A stretch of DNA of 64,000 nt. Origin: Lasiosphaeris hirsuta. Its lineage: Eukaryota; Ascomycota; Sordariomycetes; Sordariales; Lasiosphaeriaceae. The notes under the pieces are model-generated. The model was not told where the DNA came from, searched no databases, and saw only the letters and a program-made list of their open reading frames with translations. Below are positions 24,273-35,565 of the stretch, one piece after another. How positions within the stretch are numbered: the stretch's first letter is position 1; each line of letters starts with the position of its first letter. The position numbers and the translations under genes are program-made. The DNA lies in contig JAUKUA010000003.1 in the NCBI GenBank assembly GCA_030549175.1, positions 1 through 64,000 of the forward strand. The letters are read 5' to 3'.

Positions 24273-26987
24273 ATGGCTTCAAGAGGCGATCGGCAACGCG
24301 GTGATGAGGGCAATGTCGAGTTCTACGAGTCCCTCGAGAAATGGAACACGTACCCAGAGAATCTCGTAGGTTCTGCCGAGAGGCGGAAGCTGGTCCAAGA
24401 CTTCAAACGGCATTTCGACAAGACCAAGAGCCGGGTCCTGCTCTACGTTCAAAACGCGTCCCCGGTGAGCCGCAGGGCCACGCTGAGGAAAATCCGCGTC
24501 TTCTTCCACGACTGCGGAATCGAGCAAGCCGCCCTGCTCAACGAGTCCTTCTCTAGCAGCGAGGGCGGCGAGAGCGAGCACAGCGATGGCACATCCAGCG
24601 GCATATCACTTGGGTCCGAGGGGCGCCTTGTGTTGTCGCCGGAAGGGTTGGAGGCCATCCTAGGGATACCATCACGGCCGGGCAAGCGCAACGGCGGAGA
24701 CCGAGGGACGCTCGAAGGGCCCCTTCCACGACATGCCGATCCCGTATGCCGACTGATGTGAGTATTCCCACCCCGCATCCCATATCCCCTACGCCTCGAT
24801 GTGCCTTGTAACATTGTCTAGCTTCCTCGAGACCATGGCCCCAAAGGGCGATCGGTTGAAAATCACAGAAGACATGCTGCTCCAGCTGCTGACATACCAC
24901 CACGTCCCCGCCACGTTCCTGAGCTTCATTAGCAACCTCGGCCGCGGCTCTCGCATCATCGACAATGGCAACATCTTGTTTGGCGGCTTCCGGAGCCTCA
25001 AGTCTTTTGCGCGCCCGGGGTTCGGCGTCGAGGCCCTCGGACGCAGCGGCCTCCACTTCCAGCTGGTCTTTGAGCTCAAGGCCGTCTTCGACCCGCAGGG
25101 CTGGCTGGACGAGAACGAAGCTCCGGATTGCGACGTGGGTGCCGAAGCTGTGGTTGACGACACTCGGCCCAAGCCGAAACGCGGCTTCTGGGCCTGGCTC
25201 AAAGGGGACGATGACTTCTTGGGGGCTAACGAGAGCGAGACTGACTTGCCGCGTCCTCGCGACTTGAGCAAGTGGACCATCACGCAGTCGGCCTTTTACC
25301 ACCACCTCGACATCTACAACGGCAAGTCGCTGTGGATTCTCACAACCAACGACCGGCAAGCGAAGCCCGCGTTCAGGAGTTTCCGGGATGTCAGGGACGC
25401 CGCCACGGCGACGTCACGCGTGTCGATGCACACGTCGATGCGGGAGCGGCTCAGGACGAGTTACGATGTCATGCTGTGGATTGGGGAGTGGTCTCTTTCC
25501 GAGTACTCGTTCTACATCAGCGCGCTAGAGGAGAATCTAAACACCTTGGTAACAACACTGCCCCCTCATGACCTGTCACACGCCCGCCCAGCTGACACGG
25601 CTGCTTCTCTAGACGGAGCCTCACCTCAGCAAGAATCCCCGGCCCGTCTCCGAGAGCACCCTGCAGGATGTCAGCCAGTTTATGGAGAGCCTGGACGAAT
25701 GTATGGCCGCCCTCAACGCCAACATCCGCGTCCTCGATGCCATCTACGCCTTTTACGAAACCCTCCTCAAGGACCGCAAGATCACGGCCCTCCATCTCGA
25801 CTGGTACAGCGACGGACCGGCCCGTCTGGATATCCAGGGAGACCTCGACGACTTTTGCCACGATCTTGCCAACATCTGCGAGGGGACCAAAGACATGCTG
25901 CGAAGAGCTTCCGCCGTCAAGCAGGTCGGAGAGCGGCGGGAGAACATGGTACGTGTGTGGGCGTGTGTGGGGCGTGCTCGGCGAGTGCCCCATTATTGTT
26001 CGCTGACAAGACATCAGATCCACCGCCTCTTACAGATCCGCAACGAGAGGACGACACAGCGCCTCGCCCAGATCACGCACAGAGACTCGACCACGATGCG
26101 CGTCTTTTCCACAATCACACTGATCCTTCTCCCTGTGTCGGTCGTCTCGGTAGGTACCAGTCAGCTCATCCCCCCCCCCCAACCCTTAACCCCCTAGCCC
26201 CCCTACCCCCTACCCCCCCTGCACTTCGTACTACTAGCCACGGGAGACGGGAGACATGCGCTTACCCTCCCCCATGTAGACTGTCTTCACAACCGACATT
26301 GTCCGCTTTCAAAACTCGCCATTCTACGGCAACTGGTCTGGCGCTGCTGCCGTGTGGTGGATCGTCGTCACCCTCTTCACCACCGTTGTCGTAGGCGTTC
26401 TCGGCGAAGCTTGGCGCCGGTCCGCAATCCGCAAGATTAAGCTCCGCGAGTCTCTGAGAGATGGCGCTCTCCGAGGCGGTGGCGGTGGCGGTGGCGGTGG
26501 CGGCGGCGATGGCGATGGCAACGAGGAGGGAGAAGGCGCCAGGGGAGACGAGGAGCACAAGCACTTTGGCAAGACGTCAAACGACTATATCAATCCTGGT
26601 TCGCGGTGGGGCGGGCTGTGGCCGTCGTTCCGCGCGGCGAGACAAGTCCAGCAAGAGTCTGCCCACAAGAAGCCGAGCGTTAGGGGAGGGCTCTTCAGCA
26701 TGGTTGCCGTTTTGGTGAGAGGGTGGCTCGGGCCGCCACCCCCGAGGGCAGCCACGCCGCAGCTGGTCGTGGAAAAGATGGCGACTTTTATGCATGGGCC
26801 GAGTTCCCGTCTCAACGGGGAAGAGAGGAACCCTGGCGGCCTACAGGACCGGCACCTCGCTCAGGTGGACGATGGGGAGGGGGGTAAGGCGTTTGGCCCG
26901 CCCGACGATCTCGAGCAGGGTATCGGCCGCCGTAAGGCCAGGGTTCGTGAGGACGAGGTCCAGCCCTTGGGTGTGGGAACGCGCTGA
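24273..26987 (+). CDS. CorA-like two-transmembrane protein (fungal Mg2+-transporter-like family)
   Basis: Five exons, 24273-24757, 24822-25548, 25613-25948, 26018-26149 and 26280-26987, encode 795 residues; every junction keeps frame and has GT..AG ends. The long N-terminal part is soluble. The region before the membrane is helical, with the coiled segment IHRLLQIRNERTTQRLAQIT. Two close membrane helices follow: about 542-570 (STITLILLPVSVVSTVF, split by the last intron) and about 582-605 (AAAVWWIVVTLFTTVVVGVL). This two-helix C-terminal hairpin after a long helical domain is the CorA/ZntB-like layout of fungal proteins. The canonical GMN selectivity motif is absent (the loop reads TTDIVRFQNSPFYGNWSG), so Mg2+ transport is not assured. 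The C-terminal tail of about 180 residues holds a poly-glycine run. An upstream in-frame ATG at 24183 is less likely, because it would add a proline-rich stretch. Confidence 0.8.
26474..26515. repeat. (GGCGGT)n microsatellite inside the CorA-like gene
   Basis: Repeated GGCGGTGGCGGT units encode a run of about eleven glycines followed by DGDG in the C-terminal tail of the CorA-like protein. It is in frame, so length changes in steps of 3 bp would vary only the glycine linker. Confidence 0.85.
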
Positions 26988-27470
26988 CGGGGGCGGGTTT
27001 TGTGGGTTTTTCTGACGAGGAAGTATACATGGATAGTTGGGCTAAATCAAACTTGTTTTGCCCTCAGCTTACCTTCGGCTTTACCATCGCTTATCCCTAA
27101 CTCACTATATCATGAAATTATTAACTTTAAGGGACGAAGGATAGGTTTTAAGCCAGATAGGAGGGTCTATTTTTAATCACCCCTTGGAAAAAAAAAGGCG
27201 GCTTTTAAGAAATAGATAGCAAGGTGTTTACTTTCCATTTTAAGGTTCTATATTATAATAATTCTACTTCATTATATGGCTTTAGAAGTTAATATCTATG
27301 AGGATATCTTTATTTTTCTTTATTTAAGATAAAGCTTAACGTGCGTAATAAGTGAGTTGACCACACTCTGCAACGCGCTTTCTCTACACAAGATACCAAA
27401 TTCCTCCACAACTAATAATAGCAGTTTATTCATACTAAATCAGGATAAATTTAGTCCTCGGAGCTCTCCA
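26988..27470. other. AT-rich flank of a transposase fragment
   Basis: TpA-rich, non-coding and similar in texture to RIP-affected DNA; no gene seen. Confidence 0.4.
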
Positions 27471-27471
27471 A

Positions 27472-27780
27472 ATGAACCTAAAGCTCAGTATTCGAGCCGC
27501 AGCAAAGATCTACGAGATCAATAAAACTACGCTTCGAAGCCGACGTAACAAACCTTCACAATACGATACTTTAGCTAATTCACGTAATCTTACTCATTTA
27601 AAAGAGAAAACGATTGTTTAATATATAATTAAGCTATACGCACGCGTATTCTACCCTCGACTTTGTTACGTAGAAGATATGGCTAACCGCTCATTACGTG
27701 AACGTGACGCGACCCCTCTTATTAGCGTACGATAAGCTCATAATTTCGTTAAATGTTAACTAGAACTCTAGCATTAACTA
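27472..27780 (+). pseudogene. N-terminal fragment of a pogo/Fot1-type transposase
   Basis: Plus-strand translation gives MNLKLSIRAAAKIYEINKTT, then LRSRRNKPSQYDTLANSRNL, TLHLKEK-like and YARVFYPRLCYVEDMANRSL, then LRERDATPLISV. This is the helix-turn-helix and CENP-B-like DNA-binding region of pogo-family transposases (pattern 'siR.AAk.Y.i..tTL..R..g... a.s.rL...EE..iv.~i..L...g..Pr...v.dMAn.ll'). Stops (TAA, TAG) interrupt it and the DDE catalytic domain is missing. The surrounding DNA is strongly A/T-shifted, consistent with RIP. It is a different copy from the one at 47501-49275. Confidence 0.7.
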
Positions 27781-28024
27781 ATGCTTCTAGTAAGGGCCTG
27801 AAAATGGGAGATAAAATAGGATCGTTGTGTAATTGTAATCATTTCATAGATTTCTCACTCTTATCCTACATTACCAATGAGCGTCGTGATGTAACGCTTG
27901 TTGGGACGTCAGGGTAACAAGGTTAGGGGTTCGCACTGCAAGGTGGGTTGGTGGAATCAGGGATTAGGGGTGAGGTAGCCGAAGGCTACATTCACCTGCA
28001 CCAGCTGTCCGCAGTCTTAGCGAG

Positions 28025-28215
28025 AGCGCCCCGACCAGTAGGTGAACTGCAAGTTCAGGATGAACTTGTTAGCCAGTCGAAGCAGCTTCTTGCTGGGCGA
28101 TTCGGTCAGTACTAGGTGGAAGTCCCAGAACCAGGAGGCATAATTGTAGAGACTGCCTTCGTATGGTTGGATGTCGAGTTCCGTACAGGCGTTCTCTTTG
28201 TAATTCGCCGTTAAG
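28025..28215 (-). pseudogene. Fragment of a fungal NLR (NACHT-ankyrin-type) protein
   Basis: A minus-strand frame of about 60 codons without stops contains ELDIQPYEGSLYNYASWFWD, FHLVLTE, KKLLRLANKFI and FTYWSG. The pattern 'pY...lY.YAs..W..Hl.......ll.l...Fl' is what follows the NACHT domain in many fungal STAND/ankyrin proteins. No start codon, P-loop or repeats are present nearby, so this is an isolated relic. It lies opposite to and about 2 kb from the larger NACHT pseudogene. Confidence 0.45.
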
Positions 28216-28910
28216 TAGCTTCCGATGCGACGTAGATCTACTTACCTCTCTCTCTTAGGAGGCGTGAGAGACACGTCTCTGCAAGCAGACTATGGGAATC
28301 CAAGAAGGAGATTCCAAGCGAGCCATCACCCGGATGCCCGCCTGCCGGATCTCAGCCGTCGAGATGGGCGGAGAGGATGGTGGCGGTGGTGGCCTGCTAC
28401 CCATGCTACGGCTGCAGGGCGTTGAAGGAGGCGGCCGTGCGGCGCGGTAGGACGTCTTGGTGCTTGCGGAGGCGATGAAGGAGTGTCGGCGCTAGGCAGT
28501 TAGGGCGGTCTCCATCGCCCGACCTTTTACAGGTAGGATGGCGGAGAAAGCTTTATGCAATGACAGTTACAGTAATGCTCTAGCGGGAGAATACTTGTCC
28601 GAGCTCAATTACTGTTAGAAGCACGGCACCTTAGATTGCAGTGAAGTTGATGGGGTGTAAAAAATGTGATTGCATTGCTTGTGTTCCCTCCTTTTCTGCT
28701 CTCTGGCTTCGTTAGAGAGAGCTTCTATCATCGCTGTGTTGTGCTGGTAGCAACTTGCTATCAACTACGCTGACAACCACACTGCTAAGTGTTGATAACC
28801 TTCTGTCCGGCGACTTTCAGAACCTTTCATTTGACACACCCCCTTACATTCAAGCCGGTGGATTGAATCTACATTCAAGATCTATCCTTTTGAGCGCAGA
28901 AGGCTAACAT
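28216..28910. other. Intergenic; no gene seen
   Basis: GC-rich near 28350-28500, then unremarkable; no supported coding sequence. Confidence 0.4.
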
Positions 28911-29430
28911 CTAGAACCTTGCCAACGCCGTAGCTGTCGTTGTGGGGACCTCTGGCGGCGTAGTAGGACATGGTAACCTTACCGTGAAAAGTCCCCACCC
29001 GGTCTGGCATTGATAGCAGGTCGTTATTGAGGGGCCTGGGCAGCGTGTAGTTGTTGTGACAGTGACTCTCACGCGGTCGCAGCCGCAGGGGACGGTCACG
29101 GCCACTAGGTTAGATTTATCAATAGTGCTCAGAGCGCATGCGACATGCATGAGTAACTCACAGTCTGCAATGCAGCGTGCGGTAGATGGGCACGGAATTT
29201 CGCAGCCAGTCGTAGCAAACCACGTTGCGGTAGCCGAACTGGTGCAGACCACGGGCTCAACAGTAGAGATCGTCTGAATTGAGTGAGCGAGGTAGGACCC
29301 GCCGTGGATTTGGAATGCCATCACTAGGCTGTGCACAGTTTCAGCAGCAAATCGCATCGGAATAAACGCTGAATATTTACCTTGGAAATCCCGCCGTAAT
29401 GGCGGCAAGGACAACGGCTAGTTTCTCCAT
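28911..29430 (-). CDS. Small secreted cysteine-rich protein
   Basis: Minus strand, three exons 29430-29381, 29328-29162 and 29104-28911, with introns of 52 bp (GTAAAT..CAG) and 57 bp (GTGAGT..TAG); the product is 136 residues. Splicing creates MEKLAVVLAAITAGFPSLVM, a plausible signal peptide, and joins CIAD to LAVTVPCGCD. The mature part has about ten cysteines and the motif VTVTTTTRCPGPSITTC then YQCQTGWG, a pattern I know from many short secreted proteins of plant-associated ascomycetes. Role is unknown; an extracellular or host-interaction function is inference. It sits between NLR relics in a transposon-rich stretch, a common setting for effector-like genes. An unspliced 167-codon frame also exists but lacks a signal peptide. 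Confidence 0.68.
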
Positions 29431-30159
29431 GAGGGTTATTGTGCAGCTGGGGTTGTAAGAACAAGAATTACTGACGGGCAACTTAATAGAATGATCAGGG
29501 AATGCTCCGAATTAGTGTAGGCGGGGATTGATGCAAGATATATATGTATTTGACTGAAGCGATCATTTTTAATTCCTGCTTGCTTTATATTGCCCCATAA
29601 TATCTTTAGTGAATCGAAAGCTGGTAGCGACTTCCAATCGGCTACCTATGGACTGGATGGCGTGGTAGGACCCCCTAAGAAGGGGGGTTAATGGACCGAT
29701 TAATGATCAATTTGACCAATTACCGTCAAATTGAACAAGCAGATACAGTGAATCAATTACTGTCTCCAACAATACAACACACGTGCAACTCTCTCAATGA
29801 TACTTCTCTGGTTGATACACGTGATTTTGACAATTGCTGGAATGCAACAGCTAGCCCCCAAAACCTCGGCAGTTCGTGCGGGGTGCTTGTATCGAATTTG
29901 CCTTGGGCAGATTTTGGACCTCGTGGCAAGCCTCCTGCTCAAATCTTTTTCTGTTCGACTTGCGACGATAACATCTCACCCTTTTGCACGGCTACAAGCA
30001 TGCCGTCCTGGTGTTTTTCGCTCAGCAAACGCCATCGGATGCCTCAGCGGGTCAGTGTGCCCCATCCGACGTACCTCCACCAAAGAGAAGCACACTCCAG
30101 GCCTCCCTTCAGTTTATCCTGCCTGCTCTTCATAGGGAGCCTGCTTGCTCGCTAGAATC
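29431..30159. other. Intergenic, upstream of the NACHT pseudogene
   Basis: Short overlapping frames (29691-30155, 29797-30135) have no recognisable content. 29560-29780 is AT-rich. Confidence 0.35.
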
Positions 30160-33100
30160 ATGGCCCTTGCACTACGCTCGGCTGTACCTTTGAGCCCGGA
30201 GATGGTTCTGGCGCAAGCGATATCCGAGTTCGAACACGCGCTATCAGCGGAGCAGAAATCAACATTTCGCGCCCTCCGAAGCCAAGCCCTCCAATCCGTC
30301 CCACAGCCTGAAGACGTCATGCGCTTCACAGCCGAGCTGAACATGCAGATCAAGGGGCGGTTGGCTGCCAGGTGTTTAGGGCCCCGATTTACTAGTGTGT
30401 TGCAGACGGCGCAGCAGTACGCCGCGCTGGGCGATGTCATTGTTGGCGCCTCGCAAAACATTCTCGCCGCAGGCATCTGGGCTCTGGTGCGAGTGTCACT
30501 CTAGATGATGGTGGGACTTGGCTCGTATCTGGGAAGGATATCAATATTCTTCATGGAGGTTGGCCGCTCTGCGCCGAGGTACCAGTCCATGGCCTTGTTG
30601 TACCCTCGGTCAGCAAGTCTCAGGGGCGGCTTGTGCCATTACTTCGTTGTCGTTACGAGCGTGTGTCGGCGGTTTGTCTCGTACAGTTAAAAGTCCATGC
30701 TCGGCCAGCTGGCTTCGTCGTTGGATGAGTCGGTGCTACGGACGGCACAGACAGAGCTCGGCAAGTGGTCACGTTGTATCACGGACGAGGTCAACTTCCT
30801 GAGCACGCAGACCATCGAGAAGGAAGCGCGGGAAAACAGCAGCTTCAGGACCTTGCTCAGCTCGACCCGCGCGTCAGAGTCCCATTGATGCCGGCTCAGG
30901 CGGACGCCGATTGGACCTCCTCGACAGCTGCTCTAAGTTGGACTTTGAGACGACTTGGAAGCAGAAAAGGAAGCTGGGCGAGTCGACGATATTTATCAAC
31001 AATACCATTTATGGAGGATGGAAGGGCAGAACCGGCCATCCAACCTTGGCCCTGATGGGGAAACTGGGCTCGGGGAAATCTGTCACCATGGCTAGCGCAG
31101 CCGATGATCTCCATCTCTCGGATGATGGCTTGGTAGTCGTTTACTTCTTCTGCAAACATGACATTCCAGAAGGCCTCACAGCACGGGCTATAGTTGGATG
31201 TTTCGACAACTCCTGCAGGTATGCATCCGGGATCCGGCCATGGACGATCTCATCGACGACTTCAGAGCGCAGCCCAGCCTCGAATACCTCGAGAGCATAG
31301 TTACCAAAGTCTTCCCCGCGGGGCGCAGGATCCTGTGCCTCCTTGACGGACTAGACGAATGTCCCGAAAATGAAGGCCTGCAGGTTCTACGCTGCATCAG
31401 ACGCCTGCGGGCTGCTCGGCTGCGCTTCCGGTGTTGCGTATCAGTCCGGTCCACGGCTCACGAGGGGTTAGTCACCAAACAGAATCTGGGTGAATGGGCG
31501 ACGATTCACATGCCAGACGATAACCCGGACATTGTCAGCTACATCAATTCAGAAATCCAGAACCGCATCGAGACTGGCCAGCTAAGGATTAGGGATCCCA
31601 CTCTTGCGATTGAGATTCGAGATGCTCTCCTCCGTGGCGCTAAAGGCATGCAAGTTATTCATCCGAGAGACCTCTCGCATGCATGCATAGCGGGCTTCCT
31701 AACCAATACCTGACAAAATTTTCTGTGGGTAGCCCTACAGATGGAATCTCTGAGCGAGGAGAGCGACGAGGCGATTCGGTGCGCAATAGAGGAACTTCCC
31801 GAGAACTTATACGCAACTTTTGAACGAATTCTCACGCGTGCTTGGAAGGGCAAGAGGGAGTACCAAGGCTCGGTTCTCAAACTTGTGTCGGCCGCCCATC
31901 GGCCGCTGACACTTGAGGAACTTCGGGAAGCGCTCAGCCTCACGCCTAATCATCTAGAATGGCATCGAGGCTGCCTAGTGAACGACACACGGGGGACCAT
32001 TCGTTGCTGTGGCAGTCTTATTGTTGTAGACGAAGAAGAGCTCTCGGTCTGCCTTATCCACCACAGTGTGCGGCAGTTCTTGCTTAGTGGTGATCATCGA
32101 GGGAAGAAACCTCGTCCCTGGAGCTTTACAGCGGAGGAAGCCGACATGCTGATGGGCGAAGTCGTGGTGACGTATCTCAGCTACGGCGTCTTCGAGACCC
32201 AAATTTCCACAACGGTTGTCCCCACCAGCATGCTCGCGCCGGAGCTGACAGACAAGATCATCGAAGACGCGTTAGCGTCGGCGGGGGTAGCGGGGAAATT
32301 GGCTCTGATGCTCTTGAGAGGGGCAGCCGTTGTTCCTGCTCAGACCCAACAGACCTCCGTCGTCAATCTCGACAGAAGCATCGCAGATGCCTGGGGCCAG
32401 TACCACCAACGGGAGGTCGAGGTCTTCCACCTTCTGCCCTATGCCACCTGTTATTGGCTACCACACACAACCTGGGTTGGGCGGGGTTCTCGAATCTACA
32501 AGCTCCGGCTGGTCGTCTGTAATAATCCTAATCCTAGATTCGATATGGTTCCTTGGCCACAAAGTCGGCTACCCGCTGACGCGGGCGACCTGATGGTGGA
32601 CGAAGAAACTGGAGCGGTATGGCAAATCTCACCAACCGTTGCGTAGTCGATTTCCAACAGCCATATGGCACTGCTCTCGGCGGAGCTGACGGGAAAGCGG
32701 TGGGCTCGAAGCTTCGCGAGCGTCATGCCGTACCTCCTTTCGTGCCGGAATCGAGAATGCCCTCCGGTGCTAGGCGCTCACATGGCTACCAAGCTGTTGC
32801 CATTCGCTGTCATCTTTGGATCGGCGAAGATTATTAAGTGGTTGCTATCAATGGGCGCCGAGGTGCCGGCCGATGATCACTGCGTTCTTCGATTAGCGTT
32901 ATCGAATCGTGGATACGAAATCCTCGATGCCCTGTTGACAACGGCCGATGCAAAAGAAGGCATGAAGCACGTTTCAAGACTCCCTCTCCTCCACTCCTAC
33001 GCTGACGCTGGCGACGTGGAGGGCCTCAAGTTGCTTCTTAATCAGAAATACTACAGCTTCAACGTCAACATGTACCTCCCAGGAGACGCAGCCTTTGGCA

Positions 33101-33876
33101 ACGATAATCCAATCCAGGCGGCTCTTAAAAGCCGATGTAGCAGTCTCGTGGAGCTTCGCAGAGTCGTTGACACGGTTCTTGGTCTTTTAGACCCAGGTGC
33201 GGATGTCATGGTCTATAGGAGGGGTAGCGGGCGATGCGTAGGCTTGCTCCTCCGGTTCTCCCTAGCTACGGCAGCCTACCTCGTAGAACTCGTCAGAAAC
33301 GAGGTCAACTTCTCGAGGCCGCTCGCGAGGAGCATTTTTAGTGATATCGAGGCCTCTCTGGAAAGAACTGTGATGCGGGACAAGGAGTCTCGCCCCGAGT
33401 GGCTCATACAAGTGATGACGACGTATTTGTTAGTCGTCATGTTCCCCGCCACCTTCCAGGATACTCCCTTCATCAAAGAGCACTACTTGAAGCATTTCCA
33501 GGTCCTGCTGCGCCACAGGCACAATTTGGACTGCGAAAAGCTGCTCAAGGACAATCTTCATTCGTTTACTGGCGTGATAAGGTACATACTGGCCTCGTAC
33601 GGGGTTGATGTCTCGGCGATTCCGAGAGAGAATCAGATATCCAGTGATGACTCGCCGCTAGCGTTACGGGCTGCCCGTCTAGGGAGGGACTTTATTCCAG
33701 TTGTACGGTTAATTCTAATAGATGACCTGAGCATCAGGGGGTGCTTTTGGGGTGACGAGTTTGAGCGCATTGTGGCCATGGCCAAGAGCGAGGAAGAGCG
33801 TGAGATTCTGACAAGCGCTTTCAATCTATGTGGATTTGAGGCGGCTGTTTCTCATGGGTGTAACCGCTCGGTTTGA
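30160..33876 (+). pseudogene. Degenerate NLR/STAND gene: N-terminal domain, NACHT, helical/ankyrin-like C-terminus
   Basis: Coding content runs for 3.7 kb. The N-terminal domain opens MALALRSAVPLSPEMVLAQA and reaches ILAAGIWALVR, like the fungal N-terminal domain (DUF7708 type) before NACHT. It is cut by TAG at 30502-30504 and TAA near 30688 in one frame. After a frameshift near 30890-30910 comes the P-loop ALMGKLGSGKSVTMA (about 31050-31090). After another near 31195 comes the Walker B block RRILCLLDGLDECPE (about 31325-31365). An intron-like gap follows GAKGM before FLWVALQMESL near 31732; its acceptor AG is missing. From 31741 one frame continues to 33876, broken only by TAG at 32644-32646, and includes the winged-helix segment RPLTLEELREALSL and a repetitive helical C-terminus (IKWLLSMGAEV, EGLKLLLNQK). 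An intact protein would be about 1,200 residues. Several stops are one C-to-T step from CAG or CAA. Confidence 0.85.
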
Positions 33877-35565
33877 TGTATGATAAGACTAAATGTAGAG
33901 CGTGGATGCTCGACCTTCTGTATAACTCGTTATATTCCTCTGCGCTCGTGCTGTTAATACGATTAAACACACTTGGACGCACAACGATGTGCGACAGATG
34001 ATAAGGGGTATGAAGCCGCTGTTGGGATGGGCTGACGCTGATTCTCCGAGGTTTGCGCTCGTGTCCCTGTCTGGTACATTTCCCTCTCTAGTAGTCTGGT
34101 AACAGTCAAGTATCGGTGATGCTGATCGTAGATTTTCCCATGCCAATACAAGTGCAGGGCCAATACAAGTGCAGGTTGGTCACGGTCGAGGTAAGTCCGT
34201 CCGGAATCCCGTTGATGTATTTTTAATTGTGGAGCAGTAGGCTTGCTGGTTTTTCGAACTGTGCTTGACAACCTGGATAAAAGGATGCATATATTATATG
34301 GGTTTAGTATCGATGGATTAGCCAAATAGATAAGTTGATAGATAAGAGGATGAATGGGCAGTGAATGGCTTCCTCACGGCCCTAGCGCCCACCTGGGCCT
34401 ACATCTTGCGCCTGGCCGGGAGCCATTCCGAACCTCCTCCTCTTCATCACCCAATTTACTCTACTTTACGGAATACAGCACAATTGCCAATAATTACATG
34501 ATTTGAGTCAGGGTCGCCAGATAACCTTATTAGTATACTCCTTCTCCTTGTTTCAATACCGGGATTAGAATCCTTTGCACTAGGGCCTGTTGTCCCTAAA
34601 AAGTCAGATTCTAGCTCCCGTCTATGCATTCTCACAACAAGCTCCTCCCTTCTCATAAAGTCTGGGTCCCAGAGCCTTTCCAACCGCGATCTGTTTCGTT
34701 GACGTAAGACTCGGCGGCGATCGAGAGCCCATATTGTCTATCATCTTGGTCAGTGCATTTCTCGTCCCCCAAGTCTGGTGTATACATGTAGGGTAGGCCT
34801 GGTATCTGTTGTGATTCTAGCAGAGTAACCGGACTTTCTTCGTACTTTAGGGCCATCTTTGTGTGATGCGTCTTTGATCGAGGGTCGATATGAAAATGTG
34901 ATGACTTTGATGATGCCGGGTGCTGGAAGGATAGCTGTGTCACTTCTCATAGCTGGAATCCTAGACCTCATCGAAAATAGGTACTCATCATTCAGAAAAA
35001 TGAAAAAGTGAGTTCTAGATGCCGGGCCGATCGGTAAGTGCTACAGCCATTGGAAGCTATATAGGGTTTCCACAACAACCTTGCGCATCCGACTCTAACT
35101 ACGACCGCCCACATGCAAGTGCCATGCGGCTGTCGTCAGCATATGATGGCGGCCAGCTCCGTCACTTCCATCCTGGCCCGAGTACATAGTTGGCTCTTTG
35201 CCAGGCCTAGCTCATTGGGAAGCTGCTCGCCAAAAAAAAAAAAAAAGGCCCAGTAGCGTGCAGCTGGCTGGGGACCTCATGCGTGTCGGATTGGCTATTG
35301 CTAACGTGATCTCAGGAGTCTGGTTGGTCAATTACCAGGGCCCAGACCGCACGCCACAGCCCTCTACATAATGACAAGGCAATGACAATTGGTTCTTCCT
35401 GCTGCTTCCATGTAGTGTAACCCAACTGTTCACCAGCTCCCGCATGACTGTGAGGGGTTAAGAAGGCGGCAGTGTTTTGTAATAATGTGAGCCCTCCCAG
35501 CTCCATTGACTTAACGATAATGCCCTTCCCCCCCCCCTAGGCTTCAAGCAAAAGCGGCCGCTATA
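33877..35565. other. Mostly non-coding; possible small minus-strand coding pieces at 34456-34943
   Basis: On the minus strand, RQRNRSRLERLWDPDFMRRE and ELVVRMHRRELESDFLG (about 34580-34720) read like a charged helical protein segment. A neighbouring frame up to 34943 (MALKYEESPVTLLES) could be part of the same gene, but I find no confident intron linking them and recognise no family. A poly-A run lies at about 35233-35247 and a C-run just before the P450 start. Confidence 0.3.
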
